Made by a program: the position numbers and the translations under genes
NCBI GenBank assembly: GCA_000507305.1
Contig: DF243128.1
Span: 1 to 64,000 of the forward strand
From: Breviolum minutum Mf 1.05b.01
Lineage: Eukaryota > Sar > Dinophyceae > Suessiales > Symbiodiniaceae
Direction of reading: 5' to 3'
Length of the DNA stretch: 64,000 bases
In this document: positions 1 through 10,402 of the stretch, piece by piece
Layout of the letters: each line of letters opens with the position of its first letter
Numbering within the stretch: the first letter of the stretch is position 1
Notes under the pieces: generated by a model
Seen by the model: the letters and a program-made list of their open reading frames with translations, nothing else
Database searches by the model: none
What the model was told of the DNA's origin: nothing

Positions 1-900
1 TCATGCCGAAACTGACCTTTTCAGTGAAGAGGGTCAACCTACATTGCTGTTACATTGACATGGTAACCGGCCAGCAGCCCCGATGATCTTGCAAAAGGTC
101 TTGTCTACTTGGTGGATGAGTGGACAGGATGAGAAACGAAACACACACATCTCACCAAGTTGCCTCCAAAGCCTTAACCATTAGTTCTGTCAAAGTCCTC
201 TGCACTAACTCTTGCCCTTCTCAAAACAATTGGATGGATCTTCATTCCATTGACGCCATTCACTGCATTCAATGCATTTACTGCTTTCCTACTAGGATTA
301 CTATAGATAGATTCATGTAGAGTGCAATTAGGGGATCTATATCTAAATTATGCCGAAACTGACCTTTTCAGTGAAGAGGGTCAACCTGCATTGCTGTTAC
401 ATTGACATGGTAACAGGCCAGCAGCCCCGATCATCTTACAAAAGTTCTTGTCTACTTGGTGATCGAGTGGACAGGATGAGAAGAAACGGAACACACGCAT
501 CTCACCAAGTTGCCTCCAAAATCTTCAAGCATTAGTTCAGTCACAGTCCTCTGCACTAACTCTTGCCCTTCTCAAAACACTCGGATGGATCTACACTGCA
601 CTGACACCCTTGACTGCATTCAATGCATTCACTGCTTTCCTACTAGAATTACTATAAATAGATTCATGTAGAGTGCAATTAGGGCATCTATATCTAAATC
701 ATGCCGAAACTGACCTTTTCAGTGAAGAGGGTCAACATACATTGCTGTTACATTGATATGGCAACAGGCCAGCAGCCCCGATGATCTTACAAAAGTTCTT
801 GTCTACTTGGTAGATGAGTGGACAGGATGAGAGGAAACGGAACACACACACATCTCACGAAAAGTTGTCTTCAAAATCCTTGATCGGTAGTTGAATCAAA
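1..900 (+). repeat. Tandem satellite, unit about 350 bp, three copies
   Basis: ATGCCGAAACTGACC recurs at 3, 350 and 701, giving units of 347 and 351 bp. Copies 1 and 2 are very similar. Copy 3 follows until about 870 and then diverges. The window opens inside the first copy, so the array probably extends to the left. Short open frames in the copies are not in matching frames, so I read the unit as non-coding. Confidence 0.9.
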
Positions 901-1993
901 GTCCTCGATTGACAGATTCTTTCTCCGAAAAGACTGATGGATCTACACTGCATTCACGACATCACTGGCCATTCGTTGGCAAGGCTAATCTCCCTAACGA
1001 AACTTCCGTCAGAGGGCCAGTGACACACTAGACTCAAGTCCTACGAAAGGTCTTCCCTCAAGCATCCCATGCGGTAAGACCTCTTCAAGCATCATGTGAT
1101 TTTGAGTTCGTTGTAGCATAAAGCCGCTTTCTTGAGCCAAATGACCCGGAAAGGTGTTGTTTGCCATCTCCACTTATCAGACATCTTCGGAACATTCATG
1201 AACACTTCACGGAAACGCCGCAAGGATGCCAAACAACTTACCCACATGTGCCAACACATCCTTTCTCAGGCTAGCAATATTTGTGTCTATAGACATGTTG
1301 GATTAGAATCCATACAGCCAAAAACAAACCAAATACCACTAACACGAAAACACAAAACCACCCCAAACCAAGCAATAAAAAGAATGCAAAGACTGCAAAA
1401 CAAACAACCACTTAAGACTGCCGCCACGAAATGTGTCCATTCTGATTCTCCTAAATTCTGTTTACAGTTCATTTTTTTCGCTAAACTTCGAGGCCCGTCT
1501 TTTTTTAACCCCAACTAAATTCAGGACATCTTCATTGTCTTGATGATCCAAGTGTTCACGGAACACTTCCAAACGAAAGCCCCCCACTGAAATCTCCCTC
1601 AGCTGAGGCCCTCAAAAAAAAACTAACCCTTCTGCTGTTCCGGTGTAAGTCGCCAAGATCAACAAAACTCTGCACATCCAAATGGTTCAAAGACTAATAA
1701 ATCCATGGATGGGTACTACCGGAAATCAAATGCATGTTGTCCATGAATTGCAGGAATGGTGAAAATCTCGTAAGAAGTCGCAGCCTTCTGAATCTACTAT
1801 CGCAGCCTTCTGAATCTACTATCACCTTAGTTGGCAGTTGAATTTCTTATCCTCCACGGTGAAAACGATGTATTGCACTTACCGACTTGCCAAAAGGCGT
1901 CATATTTTGATCCTTTCGAAACTACACCTCCAGGAAAGCTATCATAGAAGCTGAAGCCGGTACAGCCATAAACTTCTCTGAAAAGGAGATTCG
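901..1993. other. Unique stretch, no recognisable gene; 22-bp tandem duplication
   Basis: This part has no match elsewhere in the window. Open frames of up to 128 codons (1132-1518) occur on both strands but resemble nothing I know and are lysine/threonine-rich by composition. A perfect 22-bp tandem duplication lies at 1779-1800 and 1801-1822 (begins CGCAGCCTTC). Confidence 0.6.
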
Positions 1994-2102
1994 GGTGTTT
2001 CCAAAAAATAGGGGGATTTCCTCCCAAATCATCCATTTTGATAAGGTTTTCCATTATCAACAAACCATTTTGGGGGTACCCCCTATTTTTGGGGGAAACA
2101 TC
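1994..2102. mobile_element. Foldback (MITE-like) element, about 109 bp
   Basis: The left arm GTTTCCAAAAAATAGGGGG (1997-2015) is nearly the reverse complement of the right arm at 2079-2099 (CCCCCTATTTTTGGGGGAAAC). The right inner end contains the perfect 12-bp palindrome GGGGGTACCCCC (2072-2083). I see no clear target-site duplication and no second copy. It may be a miniature inverted-repeat element or a structured RNA-forming sequence. Confidence 0.5.
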
Positions 2103-3040
2103 CAGATAAACCAGATTTAAAAGAAAAAACATCCAAAACCGGCTTCATGGGATTTCAAAAGACGTCCAACTCTTTTAGGGGGACCGGGAGCAACGTCAGC
2201 AACGTCTGTTGATCTACTTATGATCCTCAATGACATTGGACTTCCAACCCAGAAAAAAAAGTCACAAGAAAAAAGTTCACCGGCAAAAAAGGAAACTAGT
2301 GCAACCCCACCCCAAAAAACGGTGACTTGGCGGCTTCTCTTTTTTTTACAACTCCAATCCTTGAAACTCATACACTTCTTGAACTCTTCATATCTCCAGT
2401 TTCTCGACTTTACCTGCAAGCAAATAGCGTCGCAAGGCTTCAGCCCCCAGGAAAGGTGGAGTGCCAAAGTCGCGTTTAAGAAATCTTCACAACTCTCAGA
2501 TCTCATAAGCAAACAGGATAGTTGCATGACAACCAAAAAACATGTTCGCAAAAGAATTGATAAAAGCCACCGGTCGATGGAAGTGTCTTGAGGGTTTGAA
2601 CTAAAAACAACCCCAAGTTTTTTGAGTCCAAAAAAAAACCTTGACCTGTTTGTTCATCCAAATTCCTTTGTGAAGATGGGGTTGGATATATTCAAATTCT
2701 CAGGAACCTACCTAGCTCTTGTGGCCCAAAATTCCCCTTGCCGGGTCGTGTGGCACCTTGAAGAGTTTCAGGTTGCCAATGGCACAGTCATGAGAGCCTT
2801 GCTTGCGAGCATTCAGGGGATGAGTTGGGCATGAGTCAAACAGCCGTCCACCAAAAAAGCTAACAAACAAGCTCAAGCTGGACTGAAAAATTCCATACAG
2901 TTTGATACCCGAAATCAATTCCAGCACGACTTGAGGGCATTAGTGTATCCCTAGGACGACTTTCCTACCTTTTTTGCCACCGGCCTTCGCCCGAACCAAG
3001 GACCGGCCCTTTGCGCCGAGATATCAGAAATATCTACAGT
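2103..3040. other. Unique stretch with overlapping unsupported open frames
   Basis: The longest frames are 144 codons on minus (2117-2551) and 123 codons on plus (2220-2591), and they overlap. The minus frame has a varied composition in its first 75 residues (for example SCEDFLNATLALHLSW), then becomes low-complexity. I recognise no domain and cannot choose between the strands. 2592-3040 holds nothing I can identify. Confidence 0.3.
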
Positions 3041-3170
3041 ATATAATGCCCTAAGTATCCTGACCCCTCAAAACAGGCTATTTTTGAAAACCTGGACCCC
3101 TGCTAAGGTATTGGAGGGTCCTGTGATCCTTAGGGTGGATTTTTTCTGGGTTTTGCGTGTCTCTTTCTTC
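3041..3170 (+). repeat. Short dispersed repeat shared with 23683-23790
   Basis: Both loci read CCCTAAGTATCCTGACCCC, then CTGGACCCCTGCT, then TTGGAGGGTCC and GATCCTTAGGGTG, with small indels between. The second copy has an extra segment of about 20 bp. This is a dispersed repeat, not part of modules A to F. Confidence 0.75.
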
Positions 3171-3424
3171 AACCCCAACTCCTCCTCAATGTAGTTTTGG
3201 GGGGAACCCCATCAAAGAATCCTCTGACCCGCCTGCTGCCTGCACCCCTCCGCGCCTTGGACAAGCAACGGAACAACAACCCATCAGCGTGGTCATCGGC
3301 CGTGGCCACAGCAGACACATTGAACACGAAGTGCAACTAGCAACCACAGCGGTGGCCAAGATCCGTGGCAATTCCACAGTGTCGTTTGGTACGGCCAGCA
3401 GTAGAAGCAACTTGGAGTGATATT

Positions 3425-3760
3425 CGACTTGCCCTAATTTCATGAGCAACGTGGATCCGGGAAAGTGATGGTCTTTTGTTGAAGCCTGGATAGTTTCTTT
3501 TGAAAAGGGGTCCTTTGCTTGGAAGGAAGCTGTCATAGCACAGAGTCACAACTTGGACGTCCAAAGCTTCTCAAACTCTCTGCTTTGAGCTCGGAGCTGA
3601 GAGTTTTTTGCGCTGTCTGGTCTTGAAAACCCATGTTTCGGCAACTTGGAAAACCCTGTGAGCAATAGCTGCACCAATGCCACCTATCAAAACAAGCCTA
3701 TCCTCTTCGGAGTTCCGGCGCGTGACGTCAGAAATGAATTACATCTATGTCCCACGAAAA
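3425..3760 (-). pseudogene. Minus-strand gene remnant in module G, one in-frame TGA
   Basis: Read on minus, about 3732 down to 3481, one frame is open for about 84 codons apart from a single TGA. It contains ...RRNSEEDRLVLIGGIGAAIA, then RVFQVAETWVFKT, a basic stretch, TGA, then EALDVQVVTLCYDSFLPSKG and PLFKRNYPGF. The other copy (about 16850-17110) keeps the same frame, the same TGA and a 6-bp in-frame indel. The hydrophobic LVLIGGIGAAIA segment could be a membrane anchor. I do not recognise the family. The TGA could also be the true end of a protein with a basic tail, with the following frame open by chance. Confidence 0.4.
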
Positions 3761-3929
3761 CACCAAAGGCCATCTCTTGCGGTTTAGGCAATCATTTGCA
3801 TCCAGGTGTACGAATTTCCAGTTGCTGACACATCACCTTTCTTACCATCAAGAGTTTAAAAATTGTTTGACAGCTGCGAAGCACTTTTTATGTCCGTCTC
3901 TTATGACCTCTTCAAAAAGTCAGCCAACT

Positions 3930-4150
3930 TCCAACTCTCAACTCCAATTTCTCACAGAAGTCTTGGGGTAAACAACACAAGTGCAGTAAGGACAATCTGG
4001 GTCACAGCTTACACTACCAACTTGAAAACTCAAGCCACCTTTGGTTGTGAAACTACGCATCTGAAACCTCCCCTGGTGTGCTGTTCTCTCAAACATGGCA
4101 TCCGTTGAGTTTGTTGCGAAAGACAGCAGAAACTGAAGCCGCACCGTCGA
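3930..4150 (-). pseudogene. Decayed Cys-containing domain on minus strand (module G 3' part)
   Basis: The minus frame 4144-3938 reads ...FERTAHQGRF..., then TKGGLSFQVGSVSCDPDC and PYCTCVVYPKTSVRNWS. The homologous part at 38233-38420 reads GCHVRENTPGELSGLWLKP, then TKGGFSFKVGGSCDPDGPFC. The block around SCDPD is the most conserved. The pattern suggests a secreted or lectin-like domain, but I cannot name it. Frames differ between copies, so this copy is broken. Confidence 0.35.
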
Positions 4151-4340
4151 GTTTTTTGAATCATTGAACCTCCCAACCCAGAAAAACGCAGCGTCATGGG
4201 CTGAAAAAGATGGTCCAATTTTTCGTACTTGGCAATGCTATAGACGGCTCACCGGCAATTTTAGAAATGCGGTTGCGCCATGTATGGATTTTTCCGTGCA
4301 CGTCCCAAACGGTTCTCTTATGATTGCTTTGCAACTAACT

Positions 4341-4680
4341 TCTAACTTGAGAATAAATTGTTCGATTTCCCATCGATCCGAATACTGTTTATGTATTGGA
4401 GTCGAGGCTTATTTCTACGGATGGTGCAACCCGAATCCCGATTTCGGAATTTGAAGCACGTAGATGGCACAACTCAAGAGTCTGGGTCTGGTACTTTCAG
4501 GTCTGTACATTCCAATTCCGCCTACTGGCCAAATACTTGATCTCGGCAAATAATTGCGGCTGCTCACACATAAACTTCGACCAAACAGTTGAGGAGAAAC
4601 TGAGAAACCGATCCTTTGCTGTGTCTTAAATTCTCCACTTGAGCGGGCTAAAGCACTTGATCTACTCGAATATCGCATGA
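4341..4680 (+). repeat. Module A copy
   Basis: It starts at the CGATTTCCCAT...GATCCGAATACTG signature and runs to CACTTGAGCGGGCTAAAGCACTTGAT. The segment from about 4400 recurs nearly unchanged at 7080-7340 (offset about 2651). A frame opening at 4396 is open for 77 codons; this recurrent frame is discussed under findings. Confidence 0.85.
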
Positions 4681-5000
4681 TATTCACTGCTGAATCGGCG
4701 TTTTGGACGAACGGTTTGTGAAGGAGGGCATTTTACGTTCGTAGAAGCTTGAAGGTTTTGCGAAGGCCTTTCCAACCAATCTCACCTCACTGAGTCATAC
4801 ACCTCACTCACTGAGTTTGCAAGAAATCAGTTTCCTTCCTAAGAACAGACAAGATTGGGTATTTCAGAGCATCTAACTCACGACGGCATGCCCTGGGCAT
4901 GCTGTCTTGGGCAGGGGCATCCCAAAGACCTTCAACCAAATGGAGACAAAGACTGTCGTTGGTGAGGTCACTAGGCAGACCTTTCCCACTTCTAATACTT
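4681..5000 (+). repeat. Truncated module C joined to C' sub-unit
   Basis: Module C starts at GGCGTTTTGGACGAACGGTT and breaks off near 4775. It is followed by C', which includes the 17-bp interrupted palindrome GCATGCCCTGGGCATGC at 4886-4902. The stretch 4801-5200 is an almost exact copy of 6001-6400, 1200 bp downstream. Confidence 0.85.
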
Positions 5001-5330
5001 CAGGTCTGTAAATTCCAATTCTGCCTACTGGCCACCAAATACTTCATGTCGGTAAATAATTGCAGCTCAGACATAAACATCATAAACTTAGTCCAGACAG
5101 TTGACGACAAACGGATCCTTTGCTGTGCCTTAAATTCTCCCAATTTCGGAATTTGAAGCGAGGAGATGGCACAACTCAAAAGTTTTTGTCTGGCTGGTAC
5201 TTTCAGGGTCTGTAAATTCCAAAGCTGACTGCTGGCCAAATACTTCATCTCGGCAAATAATTGCAGCTGCTCACACAGAAACTTCGGCCAGACTGGGGGA
5301 GATCTCTCATTTTGAGTTCCAAACAAGTTG
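5001..5330 (+). repeat. Two truncated module A pieces
   Basis: The GGTCTGTAAATTCCAA and CTACTGGCC parts of module A occur twice (5003-5150 and 5151-5330). The first piece lacks the module start and the second lacks both ends. Confidence 0.8.
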
Positions 5331-5726
5331 GTAAAGTTCTACTGCATTTGGTTTTGCAGGGATAATTCCACTGTTGGGTCTTACTAGGTATGGGCTTATG
5401 TCATCAACAATTCTTCAAGACTATCTTTGGCTTCGGTAGCAGGTGGCAGCCTCCAGTTTCTGTGTAGCCTTTGGCAGCTTGGGTTTTTTCTTAACGTCAA
5501 CATTTCCAGCTTTAAAACACCACCAGGCCTGCACTCTGTTGCAAAGTGCTTCGCAGCTTCAGCTCAACACTCGTGCCTTTGGAAAAACGAAACTTTAAAA
5601 ACTGCTGATACCCTCTACGAATCCATCTTCAGCAGCATTTTGTTTTGAGAGCATGAGCACACCTTCCAGGCTAAGGTTCAACAGTGGAAATTTCCTAGCT
5701 TTAAGAATACAAATTTCAGGGCACTA
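5331..5726 (+). repeat. Module C fragment fused to module D
   Basis: 5331-5445 matches the middle of C (TTTGGTTTTGCAG to CTTCGGTAGC). 5447-5700 matches D (TTTGGCAGCTTGGG, TTAACGTCAAC, CACTCTGTTGC), but the iteron tail is missing. Confidence 0.8.
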
Positions 5727-6190
5727 CTGAATCAGCGTTTTGGACGAACAATTTGTGAAGGAGGGCATTTTACGTGCGTAGAAGCTTGAAGGGTTTGCGA
5801 AAGCCCTTTCGAACGAATCTTCGAACGCAAACTGGAATGTTATTTGAACCCTATTTTGAACATTCTTCGAAATGGACCAATCTTGTGCCGTCAGCGAAAA
5901 AAGTACTGACTTTGTGGACAAAGTACCTCTTAGTTGCGGGGTGGCCAGGGCTGGATAAGGGCACCCTTTTTCTTGTTCTACATGTGTGGAAGAGCCATAC
6001 ACCTCACTCACTGAGTTTGCAAGAAATCAGTTTCCTTCCTAAGAACAGACAAGATTGGGTATTTCAGAGCATCTAACTCACGACGGCATGCCCTGGGCAT
6101 GCTGTCTTGGGCAGGGTCATCCCAAAGACCTTCAACCAAATCGAGACAAAGACTGTCGTTGGTGAGGTCACTAGGCAGACCTTTCCCACT
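5727..6190 (+). repeat. Module C start plus C' sub-unit
   Basis: 5735-5930 is the first part of C, and 5930-6190 is C' with its palindrome at 6086-6102. The whole is repeated at about 8680-9130 (offset about 2953). Open frames of 95-100 codons on both strands (5724-6011 minus, 5774-6076 plus) are preserved only because the copies are nearly identical. Confidence 0.85.
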
Positions 6191-7345
6191 TCTAATACTT
6201 CAGGTCTGTAAATTCCAATTCTGCCTACTGGCCACCAAATACTTCATGTCGGTAAATAATTGCAGCTCAGACATAAACATCATAAACTTAGTCCAAACAG
6301 TTGACGACAAACGGATCCTTTGCTGTGCCTTAAATTCTCCCAATTTCGGAATTTGAAGCGAGGAGATGGCACAACTCAAAAGTTTCTGTCTGGCTGGTAC
6401 TTTCAGGTCTGGAAATTCCAATTCTGCCTACTGGCCACCAAATCCTTCATGTTGGCAAATAATTGCGGCTGCTCACACATAAACTTTGGCCAGACTGCAG
6501 TTGAGGGGATACTGATCCTTTGCTGTGACTTAGTTTCTCCACTTGAGCGGCGCTAAAGCACTTGATGGATTTGAATATCATCGAATGAGATTGCTTCCGC
6601 GCCTGCTTCCCAGGGACAAACGTACTATTTATCTAAATGTGATTTCCCACCAACTTCTAACTTAAGAATCAATCGTTCGATTTCCCACGGATCCCGATAC
6701 TGTTTACGTATTGGAGTCGAGGCTTATTTCTAGGGATGGTGCAACCCAAATCACGATTTCGGAATTTGAAGCGAGACAGCACAACTTAAGAGTGTGGGTC
6801 TGGTACTTTCAGGTCTGTAGATCCCAATTCTGCCTACTGGCCAATACTTCACCTCGGCAAAAAGTTGCAGCTGCTCACACATAAACTTTGGCCAGACCGC
6901 AGTTGAAGATAAACTGATCCTTTGCTGTGTCTTAGTTTCTCCACTTGAGCTGCGCTAGAGCCGCTAGAGCACTTGATGGACTATTGGAGTTGAGCGGGGC
7001 TTTAAAGCACTTGTACTCACTTCCTCGTCTTGACAAATTTGCGTTTTCCCAGTCTCTGGTTTACGAAAGCTGTCTGTATTGGAGTCGAGCGATTTCGGAA
7101 TTTGAAGTGAGTAGATGGCACAACTCAAGAGTTTGTGTCTGGCACTTTCAGGTCTGTACATTCCAATTCCGCCTACTGGCCAAATACTTGATCTCGGCAA
7201 ATAATTGCGGCTGCTCACACATAAACTTCGACCAAACAGTTGAGGAGAAACTGAGAAACCGATCCTTTGCTGTGTCTTAAATTCTCCACTTGAGCGGGCT
7301 AAAGCACTTGATCTACTCGAATATCGCATGATATTCACTGTTGAA
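6191..7345 (+). repeat. Cluster of four module A copies and fragments
   Basis: A pieces lie at 6200-6350, 6350-6560, 6677-6985 and 7080-7335. The short link 6570-6676 is shared with 26240-26340. This is tandem amplification of A with different truncations. Confidence 0.8.
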
Positions 7346-7690
7346 TCGGCGTTTTGGACGAACGGTTTGTGAAGGAGGGCATTTTACGTTCGTAGAAGCT
7401 TGAAGGTTTTGCGAAGGCCTTTTGAACGAATCTTTGAACGCAAATTGGAATGTTATTTGAACCCTATTTTGAACATTTTTCGAAATGGACACATCTTGTG
7501 TCCCACTTCCTAACTTGCTGTCATTGAAACAGAAAGTAGTGACTTTGTTGGCAAAGTTCTATTGCATTTGGTTTTGCAGTGATAATTTCCACTGTTGGGG
7601 TTTACCAGGTATGGGCTTATGTCATCAACAATTCTTCAAGACTATCTTTGGCTTCGGTAGCAGGTGGCAGCTTCTATATATATAAATAGA
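7346..7690 (+). repeat. Module C copy (5' and middle part)
   Basis: It runs from GGCGTTTTGGACGAACGGTT through GAACATTTTTCGAAATGGAC to CTTCGGTAGCAGGTGGCAG, and ends at an AT-rich TATATATATAAATAG at about 7674-7688. Confidence 0.85.
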
Positions 7691-8140
7691 TGTTTGTCAA
7701 AGATATTGGCCACATGGCGTCCTCCACCAAAAGATGCGACGATTACGAAACCTCCAGTTTCTGTGTAGCCTTTGGCAGCTTGGGATTTTTCTTAACGTCG
7801 ACTTTTCCAGCTTTAAAACACCACCAGGCCTGCACTCTGTTGCAAAGTGCTTCGCAGCTTCAGCTCAACACTCGTGCCTTTGGAAAAACGAAACTTTAAA
7901 AACTGCTGAAACCCTCTACGAATCCATCTTCAGCAGGATGAGGTTTTGAGAGCATGCGCACACCTTCCAGGTAGGCTGTTTGTGCAGAAGGGTAGCATAG
8001 CCTCCGCGTAGGACACCTCCACAATAGTTGCCTCTGCGTAGCCGCAGCTTATACAGTCTGCGAGGCCTTCCATAGCCTCTGCGTAGTAGCCCCCATATCC
8101 AGGGCTGCCAAATTCACCAAAAACAAAACTGATCAATGGA
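7691..8140 (+). repeat. Module D copy with iteron tail
   Basis: It starts at GGCCACATGGCGTCCTCCACC, with the D core at 7760-7850. The tail carries CCTCCGCGTAG at 8001 and CCTCTGCGTAG at 8031 and 8076, so the spacing is 30 and 45 bp. Two overlapping frames are open here (7690-7899 and 7734-7949). Confidence 0.85.
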
Positions 8141-8565
8141 ATCATGCTGGTGGTTTTGCCACAACCATTTCTACAAGTCTCTCTTTGAAGATGCAACCTC
8201 AAAAGGATTGAATGACTTGTGGTGCCCGGTGCGTGGGTTCGGAACCCCCCCCAAATGTCGACGGCCGCACGCCAATGGCATTCTGAGGGTTAGGATTTGC
8301 CCAAGGCATCAACATCTCTTGGGTAGGGACCCCTTAAACTCGGTCGGCTGGTAGCCGGTGGCTCTTGGGCGGTCCCAATTTTTGAACCCTGTGATTCATC
8401 CGCATACTGTCACATACTCATACTGGTGAAAGCTGACCAGAGTATAATTTACAGTATGCAAAGGCTGGCTTGGCTACTCGGCCCAGCATTGCCAGGCGAC
8501 AGTTCCAAAATTCATTCTTCTTTTGTTATGGAGTCTTGGTGAAATTGGTGGCCGGGATATCCCAA
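8141..8565. other. Unique insert within the repeats, with a two-stem hairpin
   Basis: This stretch replaces the end of module D and matches nothing else in the window. It has GGGTTCGGAACCC at about 8237 and the hairpin listed separately. The open frames are short and unconvincing. Confidence 0.6.
8402..8459. other. Long two-stem hairpin
   Basis: GCATACTGT (8402-8410) pairs perfectly with ACAGTATGC (8451-8459). Inside it, ATACTC plus TGGT (8414-8419, 8424-8427) pairs with ACCAGAGTAT (8436-8445), leaving a 4-base bulge ATAC and the loop GAAAGCTG. It could be a small-RNA-like hairpin, a cruciform, or the remains of an inverted-repeat element. Confidence 0.6.
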
Positions 8566-9590
8566 AGAAACACAGCGGGGTCGAGCGCAAAGAGCTGCCA
8601 TTGGCAATTCCTACCTGATGCTGCTAAGGTTCAACAGTGGAAATTTCCCAGCTTTGAGAATACAAATTTCAGGGCACTACTGAATCAGCGTTTTGGACGA
8701 ACAATTTGTGAAGGAGGGCATTTTACGTGCGTAGAAGCTTGAAGGGTTTGCGAAAGCCCTTTCGAACGAATCTTCGAACGCAAACTGGAATGTTATTTGA
8801 ACCCTATTTTGAACATTCTTCGAAATGGACCAATCTTGTGCCGTCAGCGAAAAAAGTACTGACTTTGTGGACAAAGTACCTCTTAGTTGCGGGGTGGCCA
8901 GGGCTGGATAAGGGCACCCTTTTTCTTGTTCTACATGTGTGGAAGAGCCATACACCTCACTCACTGAGGTTGCAAGAAATCAGTTTCCTTCCTAAGAACA
9001 GAGAAGATTGGGTATTTCAGAGCATCTAACTCACAACGGCATGCCCTGGGCATGCTGTCTTGGGCAGGGTCATCCCAAAGACCTTCAACCAAATGCAGAC
9101 AAAGACTGTCGTTGGTGAGGTCACTAGGCAGACCTTGCTCACAACGGCATGCCCTGGGCATGCTGTCCTTGGCAGGGTCTGTTCCAGCTCCTTGCGAACG
9201 ACAAACATACACACAAAAACAAAATCCCAACATTTTTATGCAGTGGGGATGGGAACTTAGCCGGCAATGAAGTGCAGGCGAGTTCAGGCATATGGCATCT
9301 TCGGATATAACATCTTGAGATATAGATGTTTTACTTGCCACAGATGAACTAACATGCTCCTAAGAGTGCTTAAAAGAAAAACACTGAACTGCACAAAGGC
9401 AACTTGAAAAGGTGCTTTTTATACATGTGGCAGCCTCGCAGCCTTCTTATGAAACGACACGGAGTGGAGCTGGGAAAATTGTCTCTATGTTCTAAGCTTT
9501 CCAAAGGGCCATGTATGGGTTTGTCCCTTTATGTCCCAAACGGTTCTCTTAGGGGTGTTTTCAACTAACTTCTAACTTGAGAACAAATCG
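8566..9590 (+). repeat. End of module D, module C start, C' doublet, C end
   Basis: 8566-8680 is the D to C junction and 8690-9030 is C. C' occurs twice in tandem, with palindromes at 9039-9055 and 9147-9163 (108 bp apart). 9290-9590 is the end of C (AGATGTTTTACTTGCCAC to CCAAACGGTTCTCTTA). Confidence 0.85.
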
Positions 9591-10402
9591 CTCGATTTCC
9601 CATGGATCGGAATATATACTGCTTATTGTATTGGAGTCGAGACTTATTTCTATGGATTGTGCATCACAAATCCCAAATTCGGAATTTGAAGGGAGGAGAT
9701 GGCACAACTCAAAAGTTTCTGTCTGGCTGGTACTTTCATGTCTGGAAATTCCAATTCTACCTACTGGCCAGCAAATACTTCATGTCGGTAAATAATTGCA
9801 GCTGCTCACACATAAACTTCGGCCACACTGCAGTTGAGGGGATACTGATCCTTTGCTACGACTTAGTTTTCTCCACTTGAGCGGCGCCAAAGAACTTGAT
9901 GGATTTGAATATCGCATGAGCTTGCTTCCGCGCCTGGTTTCCAGGGACAGACATGCTGGCGCCAGCTTATGTGAACGCACGTGGATGAACCTCGTTTTGA
10001 TTTCGTGTTGCACCGGTTTGACAGCAGATGGCACAACTATGCGCCCTTGGAAATGCCATAAGCTCAACGCCAATTTTAGAAATGTAGTTGGGCCATCTAT
10101 GGATTTCTCTGTGCATGTCCCAAAAGGTTATATATCTTAGGGCTGTTTTCAACCAACTTCTAACTTGAGAATAAATCGTTCGATTTCCCATGGATCGCAA
10201 TATATACTGCTTATGTATTGGAGTCGAGGCTTATTTCTATAGATGGTGCAACGCAAATGTTGATTTCGGAATTTGAAGCGAGGAGATGGCACAACTCAAG
10301 AGTTTGTGTCTGGTCTGGTACTTTCAGGTCTGGAAATTCCAATTCTGCCTACCCGCCAAATACTTCGTCTCGGTAAATGATTGCGGCTGCTCACACATAG
10401 AC
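9591..10402 (+). repeat. Modules A, B, A
   Basis: A lies at 9591-9900 and B at 9901-10165, with the palindrome GCTGGCGCCAGC at 9955-9966. The second A starts at about 10176 and is interrupted at 10403 by the inserted element described next. Confidence 0.85.

Larger units (their letters stand above)
3241..4340 (+). repeat. Module G copy 1 (about 1.1 kb segmental duplicate of 16601-17720)
   Basis: The two copies can be followed from TGCACCCCTCCGCGCC to the module-A start, at an offset of about 13.36 kb, with scattered substitutions and short indels. Open frames occur on both strands; the more gene-like one is on minus and is listed separately. The last 350 bp also resemble 38220-38590 and 61780-62150. 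Confidence 0.85.

Noticed and set aside
1132-1518. 128-codon plus frame as a gene
   Set aside because: Lys/Thr/Gln-rich by composition, overlapped by a minus frame, and without recognisable motif.
3049-3055. Telomere-like CCCTAA
   Set aside because: A single occurrence inside a dispersed repeat, not a tandem run.
8230-8260. tRNA-like GGGTTCGGAACCC
   Set aside because: There are no matching acceptor, D and anticodon arms at the right distances; only a short hairpin is present.
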